Part shown: piece by piece, positions 43,826-54,299 of the stretch
Layout: every line of letters starts with the position of its first letter
Position numbering within the stretch: position 1 is the first letter of the stretch
Source: Lachnospiraceae bacterium AM48-27BH
Lineage (GTDB): Bacteria > Bacillota > Clostridia > Lachnospirales > Lachnospiraceae
DNA: 64,000 nt
Reading direction: 5' to 3'
NCBI GenBank assembly: GCA_003478355.1
Contig: QUFC01000001.1
Coordinates: 186,001-250,000, forward strand
Program-made: the position numbers and the translations under genes
Notes under the pieces: model-generated
Database searches by the model: none
What the model was told of the DNA's origin: nothing
Seen by the model: the letters and a program-made list of their open reading frames with translations, nothing else

Positions 43826-44704
43826 TTGAGATACGAATGGTACATAGACCTTTACCTGCTGATAAATCTTCTGATGGATGCCGGACTTTTATGGAGTCTT
43901 GGTAAAAGCTTTCAGATACCGCTGCGTTGGAGGCAGATCATGGCCGGTGCGGCATTTGGAGCAGTGGGAGCCTGTGGAGAAGCGTGGATACGGCTGCTGT
44001 TTTTGGATATTGGTACTAAAATGAGAGTACCGATGGCAAAAGCGTTTGTGGAAATCCAGGTGATCTCGATCGTACTGTTACTGCTGTTTCCGGCAGGTAT
44101 GATCCGTCTCTGCTTTGGACGGAGAGATTGGAGAACCTTTCTGAAGCTGTATGTGATGCTGTATCTGGAAGCATTTCTTGCCGGTGGGATTCTGGAAGCA
44201 GTCCGGCAGCAGGTAGAAGTGCAGGGCGTTCCTTTCTGGGCGGTTTTCTTTTTGACTGCAGGTGTATTCTTTCTGATCCGTTTTTTTTATCTGTTTTATC
44301 AGGATGTAAAGGAAGAACGGAAGTACTGCTATCCGGTGGTTCTAAAATATGGAAAGCAAAAGGTTAATGCCATTGGATATCTGGATACCGGAAATCAGCT
44401 GGTAAGGCCGAAAGACCGGGTACCGGTGCATGTGGTATCAGAGCAGGTCTGGAAGCAGCTTTTTGATGGAGCAGATAAGGAAGAAAAGATACCAGGAGAG
44501 ATCATTCCATTTTCCACCATTGGAAATCCATATGGGCAGATGGAAGCGATGCAGATCGAGGAAATACTTTTGAAGTTCGGATACGGAAAGAAAAAAGTCC
44601 TGGAAAAACCATGGATCGCCAGAGCGCCATTTCCCATCAGCAGGGGAAACCGGTACCAGATCCTGCTTCACGGAGAAACAGATCCTGAAAGCACCATGTC
44701 CTAA
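43826..44704 (+). CDS. spoIIGA: Sporulation sigma-E factor-processing peptidase SpoIIGA
   Basis: A 292-residue protein with five N-terminal membrane segments and a C-terminal aspartic protease domain; the catalytic Asp lies in GYLDTGNQLV at about residue 188. It cleaves the pro-sequence from sigma E in the mother cell after septation. The start is TTG 43826 (RYEWYIDLYLLINLLMD, typical of the family); an AAGGA is very close and a purine-rich AGGGGG is further up. sigE follows 93 bp downstream. Confidence 0.93.
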   Translation: MRYEWYIDLYLLINLLMDAGLLWSLGKSFQIPLRWRQIMAGAAFGAVGACGEAWIRLLFLDIGTKMRVPMAKAFVEIQVISIVLLLLFPAGMIRLCFGRRDWRTFLKLYVMLYLEAFLAGGILEAVRQQVEVQGVPFWAVFFLTAGVFFLIRFFYLFYQDVKEERKYCYPVVLKYGKQKVNAIGYLDTGNQLVRPKDRVPVHVVSEQVWKQLFDGADKEEKIPGEIIPFSTIGNPYGQMEAMQIEEILLKFGYGKKKVLEKPWIARAPFPISRGNRYQILLHGETDPESTMS

Positions 44705-44797
44705 GAGTAAAACAGGGATGAGTAACTGAAATATGTGAAAACAGTTACGAATATAAAAAACGCAGGAAAATGATCTGGCGAAAAGGAGGACAATGGT

Positions 44798-45547
44798 ATG
44801 GTGTTTAAGGTTGCAGTATCGAATCGGTTCCAGTTTAAGGCGGTTCCGTCTTTCAGGACCATGTTATTTCCAAAGGAGGGCGAGATCCATTATATCGGTG
44901 GAGCGGATATTCTGCCAGCGCCCTTAGACAGCAGAGAAGAAGCGAGGCTGATCGGGCTTTTAGGTACGGAACAGGAAAAAGAGGCAAAAGCAGCTTTGAT
45001 CGAGCATAATCTGAGGCTGGTGGTGTACATTGCCAAGAAATTTGATAACACCAGCGTAGGAGTGGAAGATCTTATCTCTATTGGAACGATCGGTCTGATC
45101 AAAGCAATCAATACTTTCAAGGCGGACAAAAATATCAAACTGGCCACTTATGCGTCCCGATGTATTGAAAATGAGATCCTGATGTATCTGAGACGGAATA
45201 ACAAGACCAAGATGGAGGTGTCCATTGATGAGCCGTTAAATGTGGACTGGGATGGCAATGAGCTTCTGTTATCAGATATTCTGGGAACGGATGACGATGT
45301 GATCTCCAGGGATATTGAAAATGAAACGGAGAAAAGTTTGTTAAATATGGCGATCGACCGGTTAAATCCGCGGGAGCAGAAGATCATCCAGCTGCGCTAT
45401 GGAATCGGCAGGGAGGACGGAGAAGAACTGACGCAGAAAGAAGTGGCAGATATGCTGGGGATTTCCCAGTCTTACATATCCAGACTGGAAAAAAAGATCA
45501 TGAAACGGTTGAAAAAGGAAATGATCCGATTTGAACAGATCAGCTGA
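44798..45547 (+). CDS. sigE: RNA polymerase sporulation sigma factor SigE
   Basis: A 249-residue mother-cell sigma factor. The N-terminal about 25 residues before [10 protein letters not shown] form the pro-sequence removed by SpoIIGA. Region 2 reads [41 protein letters not shown], and region 4 [16 protein letters not shown] ... [32 protein letters not shown] lies 8 nt before ATG. In many Clostridia sigG follows; here a two-component system does. Confidence 0.96.
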   Translation: MVFKVAVSNRFQFKAVPSFRTMLFPKEGEIHYIGGADILPAPLDSREEARLIGLLGTEQEKEAKAALIEHNLRLVVYIAKKFDNTSVGVEDLISIGTIGLIKAINTFKADKNIKLATYASRCIENEILMYLRRNNKTKMEVSIDEPLNVDWDGNELLLSDILGTDDDVISRDIENETEKSLLNMAIDRLNPREQKIIQLRYGIGREDGEELTQKEVADMLGISQSYISRLEKKIMKRLKKEMIRFEQIS

Positions 45548-45571
45548 GCGACTGAGCGACCGCTGTTGTGG

Positions 45572-45600
45572 TTGATTCCCCTGGAAAAATGCTTTACAAT
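45572..45600 (+). promoter_or_regulatory. Promoter of the two-component/TRAP operon
   Basis: TTGATT (45572-45577), 17-bp spacer, TACAAT (45595-45600), 60 bp before the kinase GTG start. Confidence 0.6.
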
Positions 45601-45660
45601 AGGGAAGATAACAGGATTGCGGGAGCACAGTCAGCGCAGAGAAAAAAAGGGGAATTGGCA

Positions 45661-47091
45661 GTGAAACAGAAGAAGACAGCTTCCATGAAGCAGAAGTTCG
45701 CATATATGGCCGTCACCATGGTGGCGGCTTCTTTTGGTGTTTTTTTATGCCTGTATCTGGTAGTCAGCGGCATTATGGGACAGACCAGGCAGATTATGGA
45801 TGATAATGACCGGAATGCCAGGTTCCAGACCCAGATGGAGGCAGAAGAGAATGCGTTCCGCCATTGGGTTGAGGGAAACGATGGGAATGCAAGGGAAGAG
45901 CTGGAGGCCAGGATCAGAGAGACGACAGATGTTGTTGAAAACTTAACAGAGAAAAAGAACCCGGCAAAGCCGGAGGTCTATCGTTCTTTGTGGGCCATTG
46001 AGAAAAGCTATGAGGTCTATTGTGTCAAAAGAGACGAAGTTATGGAGATGGATCGGAGCAAAGCGGAATTTTCCAGAGCATTATATGAAATTTATGATAT
46101 GCAGGGGTTTCTGATCCAGTATGGAGGGAATCTGACCCAGGCGGTGATGAAGGAAGGAAACCGTGCTTATCTTCAGGGAGAAAACCGCTTTAAGCTGATT
46201 CCGCTGGTGGTAGTATTTGCGGCTGTGATGATCGCCGGGATCGCAGTCTATGCAGGAAAGTACATTGACAGGTCTCTGATCGAACCTATCGTGGCATTGT
46301 CCAGAGAGGCGGAGCGGGTGGCAGCTAATGATTTTGAAGGTCAGCTTCCAGGTTATGACCAGGATGATGAGATGGGGCATCTGCTGAAAGCATTTGGCAA
46401 AATGAAGGAGTCTACCCAGGAATCTCTCCGGACGATCCAGGAGAACAGCGAGTTGCAGATCCAGCTGGAGAAAGTGCAACTGCAGATGCTGAAAAGCCAG
46501 GTAAATCCCCATTTCCTGTTTAATACGTTGAATATGATCTCCTGCATGGCGCAGTTAGAAGAGGCAGATACCACAGATAAGATGATTCTGGCTATGAGCC
46601 GTCTGTTTCAGTATACACTAAAATCATCGGAATCCACAGCGCCCTTATCCAATGAGATCGCAGTGGTAAAAGATTATCTGTATCTCCAGAAAATGCGGTT
46701 TGGAGAGCGGGTACAGTATGAGATCGATGTGGAGGATGATACAGAATACCGGATGGTACCGTCCTTTATCCTACAGCCCCTGGTGGAGAATGCGGTGATC
46801 CACGGGATTTCCGGTCAGGCATCCGGCGGTTTTATCCGGGTGAGGAGCTGGACAGAAGGAAAAAAGCTGTGGCTGTCGGTGGAAGACACTGGAGCAGGTA
46901 TGGAACCGGAGCAGGTAGAACAGCTGAATTCTGGAAAATGGAAAGGAAAAAGCGGTCACGGTGTGGGGCTTGGTAATATCATAAAGCGGGTGCGGATCAT
47001 GTATCAGGATGGTCAGGTGATCGTGAGAAGCGAGAAGAAAAAAGGTACCTGTATTATGATTGGATTTACGGATACGAAGGGAGAAATATAG
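45661..47091 (+). CDS. Sensor histidine kinase, YesM/LytS type
   Basis: A 476-residue membrane kinase. It has an N-terminal segment (about 16-36), an extracellular helical sensor region (about 40-175), a second membrane segment (about 182-200), a HAMP linker, and a His_kinase domain with phosphoacceptor His at about 284 in QVNPHFLFNTLNMI. The ATPase region carries LQPLVENAVIHGI and DTGAGM ... GHGVGLGNI. GTG 45661 is chosen (AGGGG 9 nt upstream), giving a normal membrane topology. It is paired with the AraC-type regulator that follows without a gap. Confidence 0.9.
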   Translation: MKQKKTASMKQKFAYMAVTMVAASFGVFLCLYLVVSGIMGQTRQIMDDNDRNARFQTQMEAEENAFRHWVEGNDGNAREELEARIRETTDVVENLTEKKNPAKPEVYRSLWAIEKSYEVYCVKRDEVMEMDRSKAEFSRALYEIYDMQGFLIQYGGNLTQAVMKEGNRAYLQGENRFKLIPLVVVFAAVMIAGIAVYAGKYIDRSLIEPIVALSREAERVAANDFEGQLPGYDQDDEMGHLLKAFGKMKESTQESLRTIQENSELQIQLEKVQLQMLKSQVNPHFLFNTLNMISCMAQLEEADTTDKMILAMSRLFQYTLKSSESTAPLSNEIAVVKDYLYLQKMRFGERVQYEIDVEDDTEYRMVPSFILQPLVENAVIHGISGQASGGFIRVRSWTEGKKLWLSVEDTGAGMEPEQVEQLNSGKWKGKSGHGVGLGNIIKRVRIMYQDGQVIVRSEKKKGTCIMIGFTDTKGEI

Positions 47092-47949
47092 ATGGGACAG
47101 ATCAAATTGTTGCTGGCGGATGATGAGAGGATCGAGCGTTCAATCCTGTACCGGAAGCTTTCCAGAGAATTAGGAGAGGAATGTGAGTTTATTCAGGCGG
47201 AAAATGGATCAGAGGCGGTAGAACTGTTTAAAGAGCATCATCCGCAGATTGCAGTGCTGGATATTGCCATGCCGGAGCTTGATGGCATCGAGGCGGCATC
47301 CAGAATCCGGCAGATGGATGAGAACTGCGTGATCATTTTTCTGACGGCGTACAGTGATTTCCAGTATACCAGACAGGCGATCAGGCTGCGGGCACTGGAT
47401 TATCTGACCAAGCCTTACGATGAGGAAGAGTTATTTGCGGTGCTGGAGACAGCGGTGTTCCAGGTGAAGAAGCGGATGGAAGCGGAAAAACAGGAAGCGG
47501 AAGACAGGCTGGCTGGAGGTACGCCAAAGTCGTGCGAAACCGGGGCTGCAGTGCCTGGAACAGGCGTCGTGAAGAAAGAGAGTGATCCTATCCAGGAACT
47601 GGATGCGGATGATATTCCGGAGGATTCAGGTGCCATGAGCGACAAGACCATGCGGGAGATCCGGGATTTCGTCAGCCAGAATTATATGCATGACATTTCC
47701 ATGCAGGATGCGGCAAATTATATGCGGTATTCCGATACGTATTTCTGCCGTCTGTTCAAGCAGGGGTTTGGGTGCAACTTTACTACCTATCTGACCCGTT
47801 ACCGGATGAAGGAGGCAGTGCGCCTGCTGAAAAATACAGAGCTTTCCGTGAAGGAGATTGCTTTGAAGACCGGATATTCGGATTCTAACTATTTTGCAAA
47901 GGTATTTAAGCGGATCAATGGTGTGATCCCAAGTGAATTTCGGGGATGA
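47092..47949 (+). CDS. Response regulator with AraC-type output, YesN-like
   Basis: A 285-residue regulator: receiver (about 1-125) with D10-D11, phosphoacceptor D57 in VLDIAMPELDG and Lys in YLTKPYDEEEL; a linker; then an AraC double helix-turn-helix (about 185-285: DISMQDAANYMRYSDTYFCRLFKQGFG and SVKEIALKTGYSDSNYFAKVFKRINGVIPSEFR). It is shorter than Bacillus YesN because the linker is small. It most likely activates the adjacent TRAP genes. Confidence 0.93.
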   Translation: MGQIKLLLADDERIERSILYRKLSRELGEECEFIQAENGSEAVELFKEHHPQIAVLDIAMPELDGIEAASRIRQMDENCVIIFLTAYSDFQYTRQAIRLRALDYLTKPYDEEELFAVLETAVFQVKKRMEAEKQEAEDRLAGGTPKSCETGAAVPGTGVVKKESDPIQELDADDIPEDSGAMSDKTMREIRDFVSQNYMHDISMQDAANYMRYSDTYFCRLFKQGFGCNFTTYLTRYRMKEAVRLLKNTELSVKEIALKTGYSDSNYFAKVFKRINGVIPSEFRG

Positions 47950-48023
47950 AAAAAATGGAAAGACAGAATTTTTCGGGTAATGGCAGAATTTTACGGTATG
48001 CTTTTTGTATAAAAATTGATACA

Positions 48024-49039
48024 ATGAGGAACGTTGTTAATAAATCAGCAAACTGGATCATTTGTTTTTTAATATGCTTATGTCTGGCGGGCTGCGCCAG
48101 ATCATCAGAAACGGGAGAAAACTCCAATACAGAATACATCCTTTCTTATGCGGAGAACCAGCCGGAGGGACATCCTTCCACAAAGGCAGCAAGATATTTT
48201 GCAGACTGGTGGAGGAAAGAACAGAGGACAGAATCCGGGTAGAAGTATATCCGGAAGGCAAGCTGGGCGATGAACTTTCAGCGATCCATCAGGTTTCTTA
48301 TGGAGGGATTGATTTTGCCAGGGTTTCCCTGGCAACTGTGGCAGAAAATGGATCTGACACTGAGGTTCTGATGCTTCCCTATTTATACAGTGGAAGAGAA
48401 CATATGTGGAAGGTGTTAGACGGACCGATCGGAACAGGAATGCTCTCTGATTTTACCGATCAGGGACTTGTGGGACTGGCCTGGTTTGACGGCGGCGCGC
48501 GGAGCTTTTATACGGTAGGCAGCCCTGTTCATGAACCGGAGGACCTAAGGGGTTTGAGAATCCGTGTCCAGGATTCGGAACTGATGGCAGAGCTGGTGAC
48601 CGCCCTAGGCGCGGAGCCGGTAAAAGCAGTGTATGCGGATGTTTATAAGCTGCTGGATCTTGATCAGGCAGACGGCGCGGAAAATAATCTTCCATCTTAT
48701 GCGGCGGAAAACCATTATAGGCTGGCAAACTATTACACATTGGATGAACACAGCCGGATTCCGGAGCTTTTGATGGTTTCTGAAGAGACCATGAAGCATC
48801 TGGATGAGAAAGACCGGGAAGTAATCCGTCAGTGTGCCAGTGAGGCATCTGCTTATCAGAGGCAGCTTTGGCAGAATTACGAAATGGATGCCATGGATAT
48901 GGTAAAAGACGCCGGATGTCAGATCATTTCCCTGTCACAGGAAGAAAAACAGGCATTTAAAAAAGAGACAGCCTCTTTGTGGAAAGAATATTTCCCAGGA
49001 AAGGAGGCTCTGATAAAAGAAATCCAGGATGCACAGTAA
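48024..49039 (+). CDS. TRAP-type solute-binding protein DctP, first copy (1-nt frameshift)
   Basis: A lipoprotein of about 338 residues. It begins MRNVVNKSANWIICFLICLCLAGC (lipobox Cys24). The first frame reads to RYFADWWRKEQRTESG and stops at 48242; the neighbouring frame continues LVEERTEDRIRVEVYPEGKLGDELSAI and runs to 49039. One pyrimidine missing at about 48209-48213 (GACTGG for GACYTGG) restores RYFADLVEERTED. DctP hallmarks follow: RVSLATVAE, LPYLYSGREHMW, ARSFYTVGSPVHEPEDLRGLRIRVQDSELM. Lying between the regulator and the complete TRAP set, it may feed the sensor kinase rather than the permease. A start at 47946 is possible but less likely. Confidence 0.75.
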
Positions 49040-49054
49040 TCAGGAGGATTCTTT

Positions 49055-50077
49055 ATGAGGAAAAAGGGGAAACTGTTTACCGTGTGTGTGGCACTGGCAG
49101 TTGCAGCAGGGACTCTTACCGGCTGCGGCTCTGTGACCGGTGGGAAGCGGATCGTAAGAATTTCCCATGCACAGTCAGAGGAACACCCGGAGCATCTGGG
49201 GCTTTTAGCATTTAAAGAGTATATTGAGGAAAATCTGGGCGATAAGTACGAAGTCCAGATCTATCCCAATGAGTTATTAGGAGCGGCACAGAAGGCCATT
49301 GAGTTAACACAGACCGGCGCCATTGATTTTGTTGTGGCAGGTACTGCCAATTTAGAGACCTTTGATAAGACCTATGAGATCTTCAGCATGCCGTATCTGT
49401 TCGATTCTGAGCAGATGTATAAGGATTTTATGAACGATGAGAATTACATGGATCAGGTGTATGAGGCAACGGACGAGTCGGGTCTCCGTGTGATGACCTG
49501 GTACAATGCAGGAACCAGAAATTTCTATGCAAAAAAACCGATTCATACACCGGATGATTTAAAGGGCTTAAAAATCCGTGTGCAGCAGAGCCCGGCCAGC
49601 GTAAATATGGTGAAAGCCTTTGGTGCAGCAGCCTCTCCAATGAGCTTCGGTGAGGTTTATACTGCCATCCAGCAGGGCGTCATCGATGGCGCGGAGAACA
49701 ATGAGCTGGCTCTGACTAACAATAAGCACGGCGAGGTAGCAAAGTATTTCAGCTACGATATGCATCAGACCGTACCGGATATGCTGATCGCCAACCGGAA
49801 TTTTATCAACGGCCTGTCTGAGGATGAATTAGAGATCTTCAAGGAGGCAGCAAGAATCTCCTCCCGGGTGGAGCAGGAAGAATGGGATGCCTGCATTCAG
49901 GAGGCCAAAAAGATCGCTACGGAAGAGATGGGCGTGGAATTTATCGATGTGGACGTTGCCCGGTTCCGTGAGAAGGTAGCAGATGTCCAGAATCAGATGT
50001 TGGAGGATAATCCGAAGATCGTGGATATCTATCACCACGTTCAGGAAGTCAATGCAAAAGCGAAAGGAGAGCAGTAA
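49055..50077 (+). CDS. TRAP-type solute-binding protein DctP, second copy
   Basis: A 340-residue lipoprotein (lipobox LTGC, Cys24). Family features: ISHAQSEEHPEHLGLLAFKEYIEE, VQIYPNELLGAAQKAIELTQTGAIDFVVAGT, the solute-carboxylate-binding Arg region GTRNFYAKKPIHTPDDLKGLKIRVQQSP and GVIDGAENN. AGGAGG precedes the start. It delivers a carboxylate-type solute to DctQM. It is about as long as the first copy and clearly related to it. Confidence 0.93.
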   Translation: MRKKGKLFTVCVALAVAAGTLTGCGSVTGGKRIVRISHAQSEEHPEHLGLLAFKEYIEENLGDKYEVQIYPNELLGAAQKAIELTQTGAIDFVVAGTANLETFDKTYEIFSMPYLFDSEQMYKDFMNDENYMDQVYEATDESGLRVMTWYNAGTRNFYAKKPIHTPDDLKGLKIRVQQSPASVNMVKAFGAAASPMSFGEVYTAIQQGVIDGAENNELALTNNKHGEVAKYFSYDMHQTVPDMLIANRNFINGLSEDELEIFKEAARISSRVEQEEWDACIQEAKKIATEEMGVEFIDVDVARFREKVADVQNQMLEDNPKIVDIYHHVQEVNAKAKGEQ

Positions 50078-50574
50078 TGAACGCACTTCATAAAATCAAA
50101 GAGATCCTCATGAAGCTGACCGGATACTTATCCGTACTGTTGTTCGCTTTTATGACCGTGATCGGAACCTATCAGATTGTGACCCGTTATGTATTTAACC
50201 GTCCAAGCACCGTGTCTGAGGAACTGCTGACCTATTCCTTTACCTGGATGGCGTTACTGATCTCTGCCTATGTATTTGGTAAGAGAGACCATATGCGTAT
50301 GGAGTTTTTTGCACAGAGATTCACTGGAAAAGCAAAACTGGCTCTGGAAGTTACCACAGAGGCTCTGGTACTGGCCTTTGCAGCTATCGTGATGGTGTAC
50401 GGCGGCGTTGAGATCACCAAGCTTACCATGACCCAGGTGACTGCATCGTTACAGATCCCTATGGGCTATGTGTATTTTGTACTGCCGCTTAGCGGCCTGA
50501 TGATCGTATTTTTCAGTTTTGTCAATATCCTGGATCTGGTTCAGGGTCAGAAAAACAGACAGGAGGAGAAGTAA
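50077..50574 (+). CDS. TRAP transporter small permease DctQ
   Basis: A 165-residue protein with four membrane segments and the family pattern TRYVFNRPSTVSEELLTYSFTWMALLISAYVFGKRDHMRMEFF. Its ATG overlaps the stop of dctP by one base. It bridges the binding protein and DctM. Confidence 0.92.
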   Translation: MNALHKIKEILMKLTGYLSVLLFAFMTVIGTYQIVTRYVFNRPSTVSEELLTYSFTWMALLISAYVFGKRDHMRMEFFAQRFTGKAKLALEVTTEALVLAFAAIVMVYGGVEITKLTMTQVTASLQIPMGYVYFVLPLSGLMIVFFSFVNILDLVQGQKNRQEEK

Positions 50575-50578
50575 GCGT

Positions 50579-51889
50579 ATGAATATTGCAATGTTATCCG
50601 GACTGATCATTTTTACAGTCCTTCTGGTCATGCTGTTAGCAGGTGCGCCAATCGCGGTATCTTTAGGCGTTTCCTCCATCCTGGCGATTCTACCGATCTT
50701 AAATACCCAGGCAACGGTTGTCACCGGAGCCCAGAGAATTTTCTCTGGTATCTCCGTGTTCAGCTTACTGGCAATTCCATTCTTTATTTTAGCCGGAAAT
50801 ATCATGAACCGGGGCGGTATTGCCATTCGTCTGATCAATCTGGCAAAACTGGTGACCGGACGAATTCCTGGCGCCCTGGCTCATACCAATGCAGTAGCAA
50901 ATATGTTATTCGGCGCGATTTCCGGTTCCGGTACTGCGGCAGCTTCTGCCATGGGTTCCATCATCGGACCGATCGAGGCAGAAGAGGGCTATGACGCAGA
51001 ATTCTCTGCGGCAGCCAATATCGCAACCGCTCCGACCGGGCTTCTTATCCCGCCAAGTAACGTGATGATCACCTTCTCTTTGGTCAGCGGAGGTACTTCC
51101 GTGGCGGCTCTGTTCATGGCTGGCTATATTCCTGGTATTCTCTGGGGACTGGCCTGCATGATCGTGATCTACATTTTTGCAATGAAAAAAGGATACAAGA
51201 GCACAAGCTCTTTTAAAGGAAAAGAGAAACTGATGGTGATCTGGCAGGCGCTTCCAAGCCTTCTGATGATCGTGATCGTGATCGGTGGTATCATCGGTGG
51301 TATCTTCACTGCGACAGAAGGTTCTGTAGTTGCGGTTGTTTATACTTTGATCTTATCCTTATTCTTCTATAAGACCATTAAGTTTAAGGATCTCCCGGAG
51401 ATTTTCCTGGCAAGTGCGGAGATGACCGGTATCATCGTGTTCCTGATCGGCGTATCCAGCATCATGTCCTGGGTCATGGCATTTACCGATATCCCGACTC
51501 TGGTATCCAATGCGTTACTGGGAATCAGCAATAATAAATATGTGATCTTCTTCATCATCAACATAATCCTGCTGATCGTTGGTACTTTTATGGATATGAC
51601 TCCGGCAACCTTGATCTTTACACCAATTTTCCTGCCGATCTGTCAGCAGTTAGGCATGAACGTGATTCATTTTGGTATCATGATGATCTTTAACCTGTGT
51701 ATCGGAACGATCACGCCGCCGGTTGGAACGACACTGTTTGTTGGCGTTAAAGTGGGTGGAACTACCATTGAGAAGGTAATTAAACCTCTGTTATGGTATT
51801 TCGCTGCGATCTTTGCAGTGCTGATGCTGGTTACCTATGTTCCGCAGATCTCTTTGTGGCTGCCGGGTGTTATGGGTTATATTAAGTAA
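50579..51889 (+). CDS. TRAP transporter large permease DctM
   Basis: A 436-residue membrane protein with about 12 segments that couples sodium or proton flow to uptake. Typical blocks: GAPIAVSLGVSS, AIPFFILAGNIMNRGGIA, GAISGSGTAAASAMGSI, TGLLIPPSNVMITFSLVSG, MDMTPATLIFTPIFLPI and TPPVGTTLFVG. ATG 50579 follows AGGAGGAG, directly after dctQ. Confidence 0.93.
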   Translation: MNIAMLSGLIIFTVLLVMLLAGAPIAVSLGVSSILAILPILNTQATVVTGAQRIFSGISVFSLLAIPFFILAGNIMNRGGIAIRLINLAKLVTGRIPGALAHTNAVANMLFGAISGSGTAAASAMGSIIGPIEAEEGYDAEFSAAANIATAPTGLLIPPSNVMITFSLVSGGTSVAALFMAGYIPGILWGLACMIVIYIFAMKKGYKSTSSFKGKEKLMVIWQALPSLLMIVIVIGGIIGGIFTATEGSVVAVVYTLILSLFFYKTIKFKDLPEIFLASAEMTGIIVFLIGVSSIMSWVMAFTDIPTLVSNALLGISNNKYVIFFIINIILLIVGTFMDMTPATLIFTPIFLPICQQLGMNVIHFGIMMIFNLCIGTITPPVGTTLFVGVKVGGTTIEKVIKPLLWYFAAIFAVLMLVTYVPQISLWLPGVMGYIK

Positions 51890-51906
51890 ACAGATACCGG
51901 ATTGTA

Positions 51907-51932
51907 CTCTTGTGTTTTTTTTAACACAAGAG
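51907..51932. other. Inverted repeat after dctM
   Basis: CTCTTGTGTT and AACACAAGAG flank six Ts. No T-tract follows on the plus strand, so it is not a standard terminator, but it is the only candidate end for the TRAP operon before the pflB promoter. Confidence 0.45.
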
Positions 51933-51950
51933 AAATTCTCAAGAAATCCC

Positions 51951-51978
51951 TTGCGTTTTCCGTAAAATCTGGTATTCT
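51951..51978 (+). promoter_or_regulatory. Promoter of pflB
   Basis: TTGCGT (51951-51956), 16-bp spacer, TATTCT (51973-51978). A small stem GTTGAC AAGA GTCAAC follows near the expected transcript start (about 51989-52004). Confidence 0.5.
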
Positions 51979-52047
51979 TTTACCGTGAGTTGACAAGAGT
52001 CAACCTTACTCAATGTAAACACTAGAAGAAGTAATAGGAGGAAAACC

Positions 52048-54299
52048 ATGTACAATTTCGATCAGTGGGATGGCTTCGAGGGCCGTCTCTGGAAAGAAGA
52101 AATCAACACAAGAGATTTCATTCAGAAGAACTATAAGCCATACGATGGCGACGCATCCTCCTTGCAGGCCCAACAGAGGCAACAGACAAACTGTGGGGTA
52201 TCTTACAGGGCCTTCAGAAAGAAGAGCGTGCAAAGGGCGGCGTTCTGGATATGGATACACATATTGTTTCCGGTATCACTTCTCATGCACCAGGCTACAT
52301 CAGCGAGGCTGATAAAGATCTGGAGCAGGTAGTTGGTCTGCAGACAGACAAACCATTAAAGAGAGCATTCATGCCATATGGCGGTATCAAGATGGCTGAG
52401 CAGGCTTGTGAGACTTACGGATATACTCCAGACCCAGAACTGCACAAGATCTTCACTGAGTACTGCAGAACTCACAACCAGGGTGTATTCGATGCTTACA
52501 CACCAGAGATGAAAAAAGTTCGTCACAACAAGATCATTACCGGTCTTCCAGATACTTATGGCCGTGGCCGTATCGTAGGTGACTACCGTCGTGTTGCTCT
52601 GTACGGTATCGATGCTCTGATGAAAGAGAAAGCTCATGACTTCGCAAACTGCGGTAACGGAACCATGACTGATGATGTGATCCGTTTAAGAGAAGAGATC
52701 TCTAGACAGTATCAGGCATTAAACGATATGAAGAAGATGGCTGCTTCCTACGGATACGATATCTCCCAGCCAGCTAAGAACGCAAAAGAGGCTGTTCAGT
52801 GGCTGTACTTCGGATATTTAGCAGCTGTTAAGACTCAGAACGGCGCTGCAATGAGCGTTGGCCGTATCTCCACTTTCCTGGATATCTACATTCAGAGAGA
52901 TTTAGAGAACGGTACCTTAACTGAGAAAGAGGCTCAGGAGCTGATCGACCATCTGGTAATGAAATTCCGTATGGTTAAATTCGCTCGTATTCCTTCTTAC
53001 AATCAGCTGTTCTCCGGTGACCCGGTATGGGCTACTCTGGAAGTTGGTGGTATCGGCGTAGACGGACGTTCTATGGTAACTAAGACAGATTTCCGTTTCT
53101 TACACACCTTAGAGAACATGGGACCATCCCCAGAGCCAAACTTAACTGTATTATATTCTTCTGCTCTGCCAGAGAACTTCAAGGATTATGCAGCTAAGAT
53201 CTCCATCGACACAAGCTCTGTTCAGTACGAGAACGATGACGTTATGAAGCCAGTATGGGGCGATGACTACTCCATCTGCTGCTGCGTATCCGCTACTCAG
53301 ACTGGTAAAGAGATGCAGTTCTTCGGCGCACGTGCAAACCTGGCTAAGTGCTTACTGTACGCGATCAACGGCGGACGTGACATGAAGACCAAAGAGCAGG
53401 TTGGACCAGAGTATCAGCCAATTACTTCTGAGTACTTAGACTACGATGAAGTAATCCGCAAATACGATCAGATGATGGATTGGTTAGCAGATATTTATGT
53501 AAATACTCTGAACCTGATCCAGTATATGCATGATAAATACTTCTACGAGGCAGCAGAGATGGCTCTGATCGATACCGATGTCAGACGTACATTCGCTACT
53601 GGTATCGCTGGATTCTCCCACGTAGTTGACTCCTTAAGCGCAATCAAATACGCTAAGGTAAAAACTGTTCGTGATGAGACTGGCCTGGTTATGGACTTCG
53701 AGACCGAGGGTGACTTCCCAAGATACGGTAACGATGATGACCGTGCAGATGATATCGCAGTATGGCTGTTAAAGACCTTCTTAGAGAAGTTAAAGAAACG
53801 TCATACTTATCGTGATTCTGAGCCAACTACTTCCATCCTGACCATTACTTCCAACGTTGTTTATGGTAAGGCTACTGGTGCAATGCCAGACGGAAGAAAA
53901 GCTGGTGAGCCACTGTCCCCAGGTGCTAACCCATCCTACGGTGCAGAGGAGAACGGTCTGTTAGCTTCCTTAAACTCTGTTGCTAAGCTGCCATACGAGT
54001 GGGCTCTGGATGGTATTTCCAATACTCAGACCATCAACCCAGACGCATTAGGCCACAGCGAGGGCGAGAGAGTAGAGAACCTGGTTCAGGTATTAGACGG
54101 TTACTTTGATCAGGGCGCTCATCACTTAAACGTAAACGTATTTGGTAAAGAGAAGCTGATCGACGCTATGGAGCATCCGGAGAAAGAGGAGTACGCAAAC
54201 TTCACAATCCGTGTATCCGGTTACGCTGTTAAGTTCATCGACCTGACTAGAGAGCAGCAGATGGATGTAATCTCCAGAACCTGCCATGCAAGCCTGTAA
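52048..54299 (+). CDS. pflB: Formate C-acetyltransferase, pyruvate formate-lyase (1-nt frameshift)
   Basis: A glycyl-radical enzyme of about 750 residues converting pyruvate and CoA to acetyl-CoA and formate. ATG 52048 ([25 protein letters not shown]) follows AGGAGGAAAACC. The opening frame is lost after GDAS at about 52160. Restoring one T (TCCTCC read as TCCTTCC) gives [19 protein letters not shown] and joins the frame that runs to 54299. The catalytic Cys cluster is in [11 protein letters not shown] (about 411-413) and the radical Gly in RVSGYA (about 725). Codon use is very biased, as for a highly expressed gene, which makes true loss of function unlikely. Confidence 0.93.

Noticed and set aside
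51907..51932. Calling the T6-loop inverted repeat after dctM a terminator
   Set aside because: The Ts are in the loop and no T-tract follows the stem on the plus strand, so it was listed only as an inverted repeat.
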